Positions 63,913-64,000 of a stretch of 64,000 bases of DNA are shown here, one piece after another. Position 1 is the stretch's first letter, and the number at the start of each line of letters is the position of its first letter. Below the pieces are notes generated by a model. That model was not told the DNA's origin, ran no database searches, and saw nothing but the letters and a program-made list of their open reading frames with translations. The stretch comes from Amycolatopsis antarctica. GTDB taxonomy: Bacteria; Actinomycetota; Actinomycetes; Mycobacteriales; Pseudonocardiaceae. The position numbers were made by a program, and so were the translations under genes. The DNA lies in NCBI RefSeq assembly GCF_002262875.1, contig NZ_NKYE01000001.1, forward strand, positions 248,001 to 312,000, in the 5' to 3' direction.

Positions 63913-63950
63913 CCGCGGTGGTGGGCGCCTCGTGCCGCCCACCACCGCGG
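63913..63950 (+). terminator. Terminator after tsaD
   Basis: Arms 63913-63926 (CCGCGGTGGTGGGC) and 63937-63950 are perfect over 14 bp around a 10-nt loop, three bases after the tsaD stop. A convergent frame ends six bases beyond it, so it may act in both directions. Confidence 0.85.
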
Positions 63951-63955
63951 CCCGG

Positions 63956-64000
63956 TCAGGCCCTGCGCAGCACCGGATCCCCGTCCCGCACCACGAAACC
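63956..64000 (-). CDS. Possible 3' end of a convergent gene (partial)
   Basis: On the minus strand the sequence reads GFVVRDGDPVLRRA then TGA (63956-63958), open to the window edge. The composition looks coding and the shared hairpin fits a convergent gene pair. Only 14 residues are visible, so no family can be named. Confidence 0.4.
   Translation of the reverse strand, partial: GFVVRDGDPVLRRA

Overview
The window is a high-GC actinobacterial chromosome segment. Gene order and protein sequences fit the family Pseudonocardiaceae, probably an Amycolatopsis-like genus. That genus call is an inference from synteny, the type VII secretion (ESX-4) locus, the matB sequence and a recurrent TTTAGCGGGCTAAA-type intergenic element; no 16S gene is present.

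Layout. 1-339 is the 3' end of tuf. 803-10535 is the S10/spc ribosomal cluster (rpsJ to rplO), preceded by a leader with a 20-bp hairpin and closed by a strong hairpin. After a largely empty 0.9-kb gap come secY-adk-map, then infA-rpmJ-rpsM-rpsK-rpsD-rpoA-rplQ-truA. A convergent DUF559-type gene and an IS5-family element follow.

21621-36496 is an ESX-4-type type VII secretion locus: a conserved hypothetical and eccE, eccB, mycP, eccD, eccC, an Hsp70-like/T7SS-associated fusion, and two WXG100 genes. This is the ancestral ESX-4 position between truA and rplM-rpsI, as in mycobacteria. Next come a DUF4333 membrane protein, two paralogous lipoproteins, rplM-rpsI and glmM.

Between glmM and glmS sit two tandem copies of a three-gene cassette (42078-49127): a small secreted-type helical protein, a very large protein with an internal WXG motif and a long acidic or Gly-rich tail, and a small charged protein ending in an RHARR...DD...W motif. 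This duplicated, probably T7SS-linked module is the best candidate for an undescribed system here.

The rest is housekeeping: an alpha/beta hydrolase, glmS, nnr, alr, a second hydrolase and tsaE. A divergent malonate unit follows (fused carboxyltransferase, matB, matC, and a GntR regulator), then tsaB-rimI-tsaD.

Two sequence families cut across the genes. One is a roughly 21-bp element (about 15 copies, mostly intergenic) with a TTTAGC(GG/CC)GCTAAA core. Some copies are extended into long hairpins whose arms differ in sequence but remain complementary. One copy is split by the IS, one supplies the stop codons of two convergent genes, and one lies inside truA. The other is a short palindrome, TCCAC(A/T)GTGGA, with six exact copies, mostly inside coding sequence.
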